Shown: in pieces, positions 63,873 through 64,000 of the stretch
Layout: each line of letters starts with the position of its first letter
Numbering within the stretch: the first letter of the stretch is position 1
DNA from: JAGOJE01 sp964553715
Lineage (GTDB): Bacteria; Pseudomonadota; Alphaproteobacteria; Rickettsiales; Rickettsiaceae
Direction of reading: 5' to 3'
Assembly: GCA_964553715.1 (NCBI GenBank)
Contig: CAZKKY010000001.1
Coordinates: 62,001 to 126,000, forward strand
Length of the DNA stretch: 64,000 nucleotides
Program-made: the position numbers and the translations under genes
Notes under the pieces: generated by a model
Seen by the model: only the letters and a program-made list of their open reading frames with translations
What the model was told of the DNA's origin: nothing
The model's database searches: none

Positions 63873-64000
63873 ATGACCAAAAAACTTCCTACAATGCCAA
63901 AAGCAACAGCGGTTTGGTTAATAGAAAATACTATATTGACTTTCAAACAAATTGCGGATTTTTGCGGGATGCATGAGCTTGAAGTGAAGGGTATAGCAGA
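63873..64000 (+). CDS. trcR: TrcR/DUF1013 cell-cycle transcriptional regulator, 3' partial
   Basis: The first 42 residues are in the window and match the DUF1013 family: MPKATAVWLIENTxLTF, then QIADFCGMHELEVKGIA, a helix-turn-helix-like region. The family is confined to Alphaproteobacteria; in Caulobacter it is a cell-cycle regulator. The rest of the gene lies beyond the window. Confidence 0.88.
   Translation, partial: MTKKLPTMPKATAVWLIENTILTFKQIADFCGMHELEVKGIA

Overview
The window is AT-rich chromosomal DNA (about two thirds A+T by eye) from an alphaproteobacterium, most likely a Rickettsiales-type host-associated or intracellular lineage. This rests on gene content: a TrcR/DUF1013 cell-cycle regulator at the right edge, a DUF2125-like protein, an S2 with a long charged tail, a long eukaryal-type isoleucyl-tRNA synthetase, AddA instead of RecB, a bc1 complex, and scrambled operons. 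No rRNA, insertion sequence, integrase, prophage or CRISPR array was found. Species cannot be named from sequence alone.

Layout. 1-1.8 kb: end of a two-gene PilN/PilO-like (type II secretion or type IV pilus platform) cluster, cut by the window edge. 1.8-9.1 kb: ligA-nadC, iscX-PAP2 phosphatase, cmk, then secD, yajC and skp. 9.2-13 kb: bamA, which heads the envelope operon bamA-skp-yajC-secD on the minus strand, and a DEAD-box helicase. 13.4-19.2 kb: MATE exporter, membrane cytochrome c, exonuclease III, ABC-2 permease, typA. 19.5-27.4 kb: tRNA-Pro, grxC, dapB, flavin reductase, solute-binding lipoprotein, rpsB-tsf, addA. 27.5-32.3 kb: two lipoproteins, hemC, RutE-like nitroreductase, DUF2125-like protein, Nfu, tRNA-Leu. 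32.5-35.6 kb: petABC and cytochrome b561. 35.7-47 kb: D,D-carboxypeptidase, a broken glyoxalase-like locus, dnaE, a pseudouridine synthase, a large repeat protein of unknown function, recJ-glpX. 47-64 kb: tRNA-Leu, mgtE with a patatin lipoprotein, an orphan, a DsbA-like protein, thrS-infC, another orphan, ileS, GST, lnt, truA-prmC, tRNA-Phe, rpmG-rpsP, tRNA-Thr and the start of trcR.

Most genes are housekeeping and fall into a few themes: outer-membrane assembly and secretion (BamA, Skp, YajC, SecD, Lnt, PBP5-type carboxypeptidase, several lipoproteins), aerobic respiration (bc1, cytochrome c, b561, haem synthesis, Fe-S delivery by Nfu and IscX), translation (S2, EF-Ts, S16, L33, IF3, ThrRS, IleRS, TypA, PrmC, TruA, tRNAs) and DNA repair and replication (LigA, DnaE, AddA, RecJ, ExoIII). 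Convergent neighbours often overlap by their stop codons, and several operon mates are translationally coupled.

The least explained parts are a 638-residue lysine- and glutamate-rich protein with four Trp-Lys repeats at 42165-44081 (effector-like, no family recognised), orphan proteins of 314 and 147 residues, and an unknown 252-residue lipoprotein. Other points of interest are the AUU start codon of infC, a frameshift-split glyoxalase-like locus, mismatched stems in two tRNAs, and small palindromic CATTCC-type repeats in two intergenic regions.
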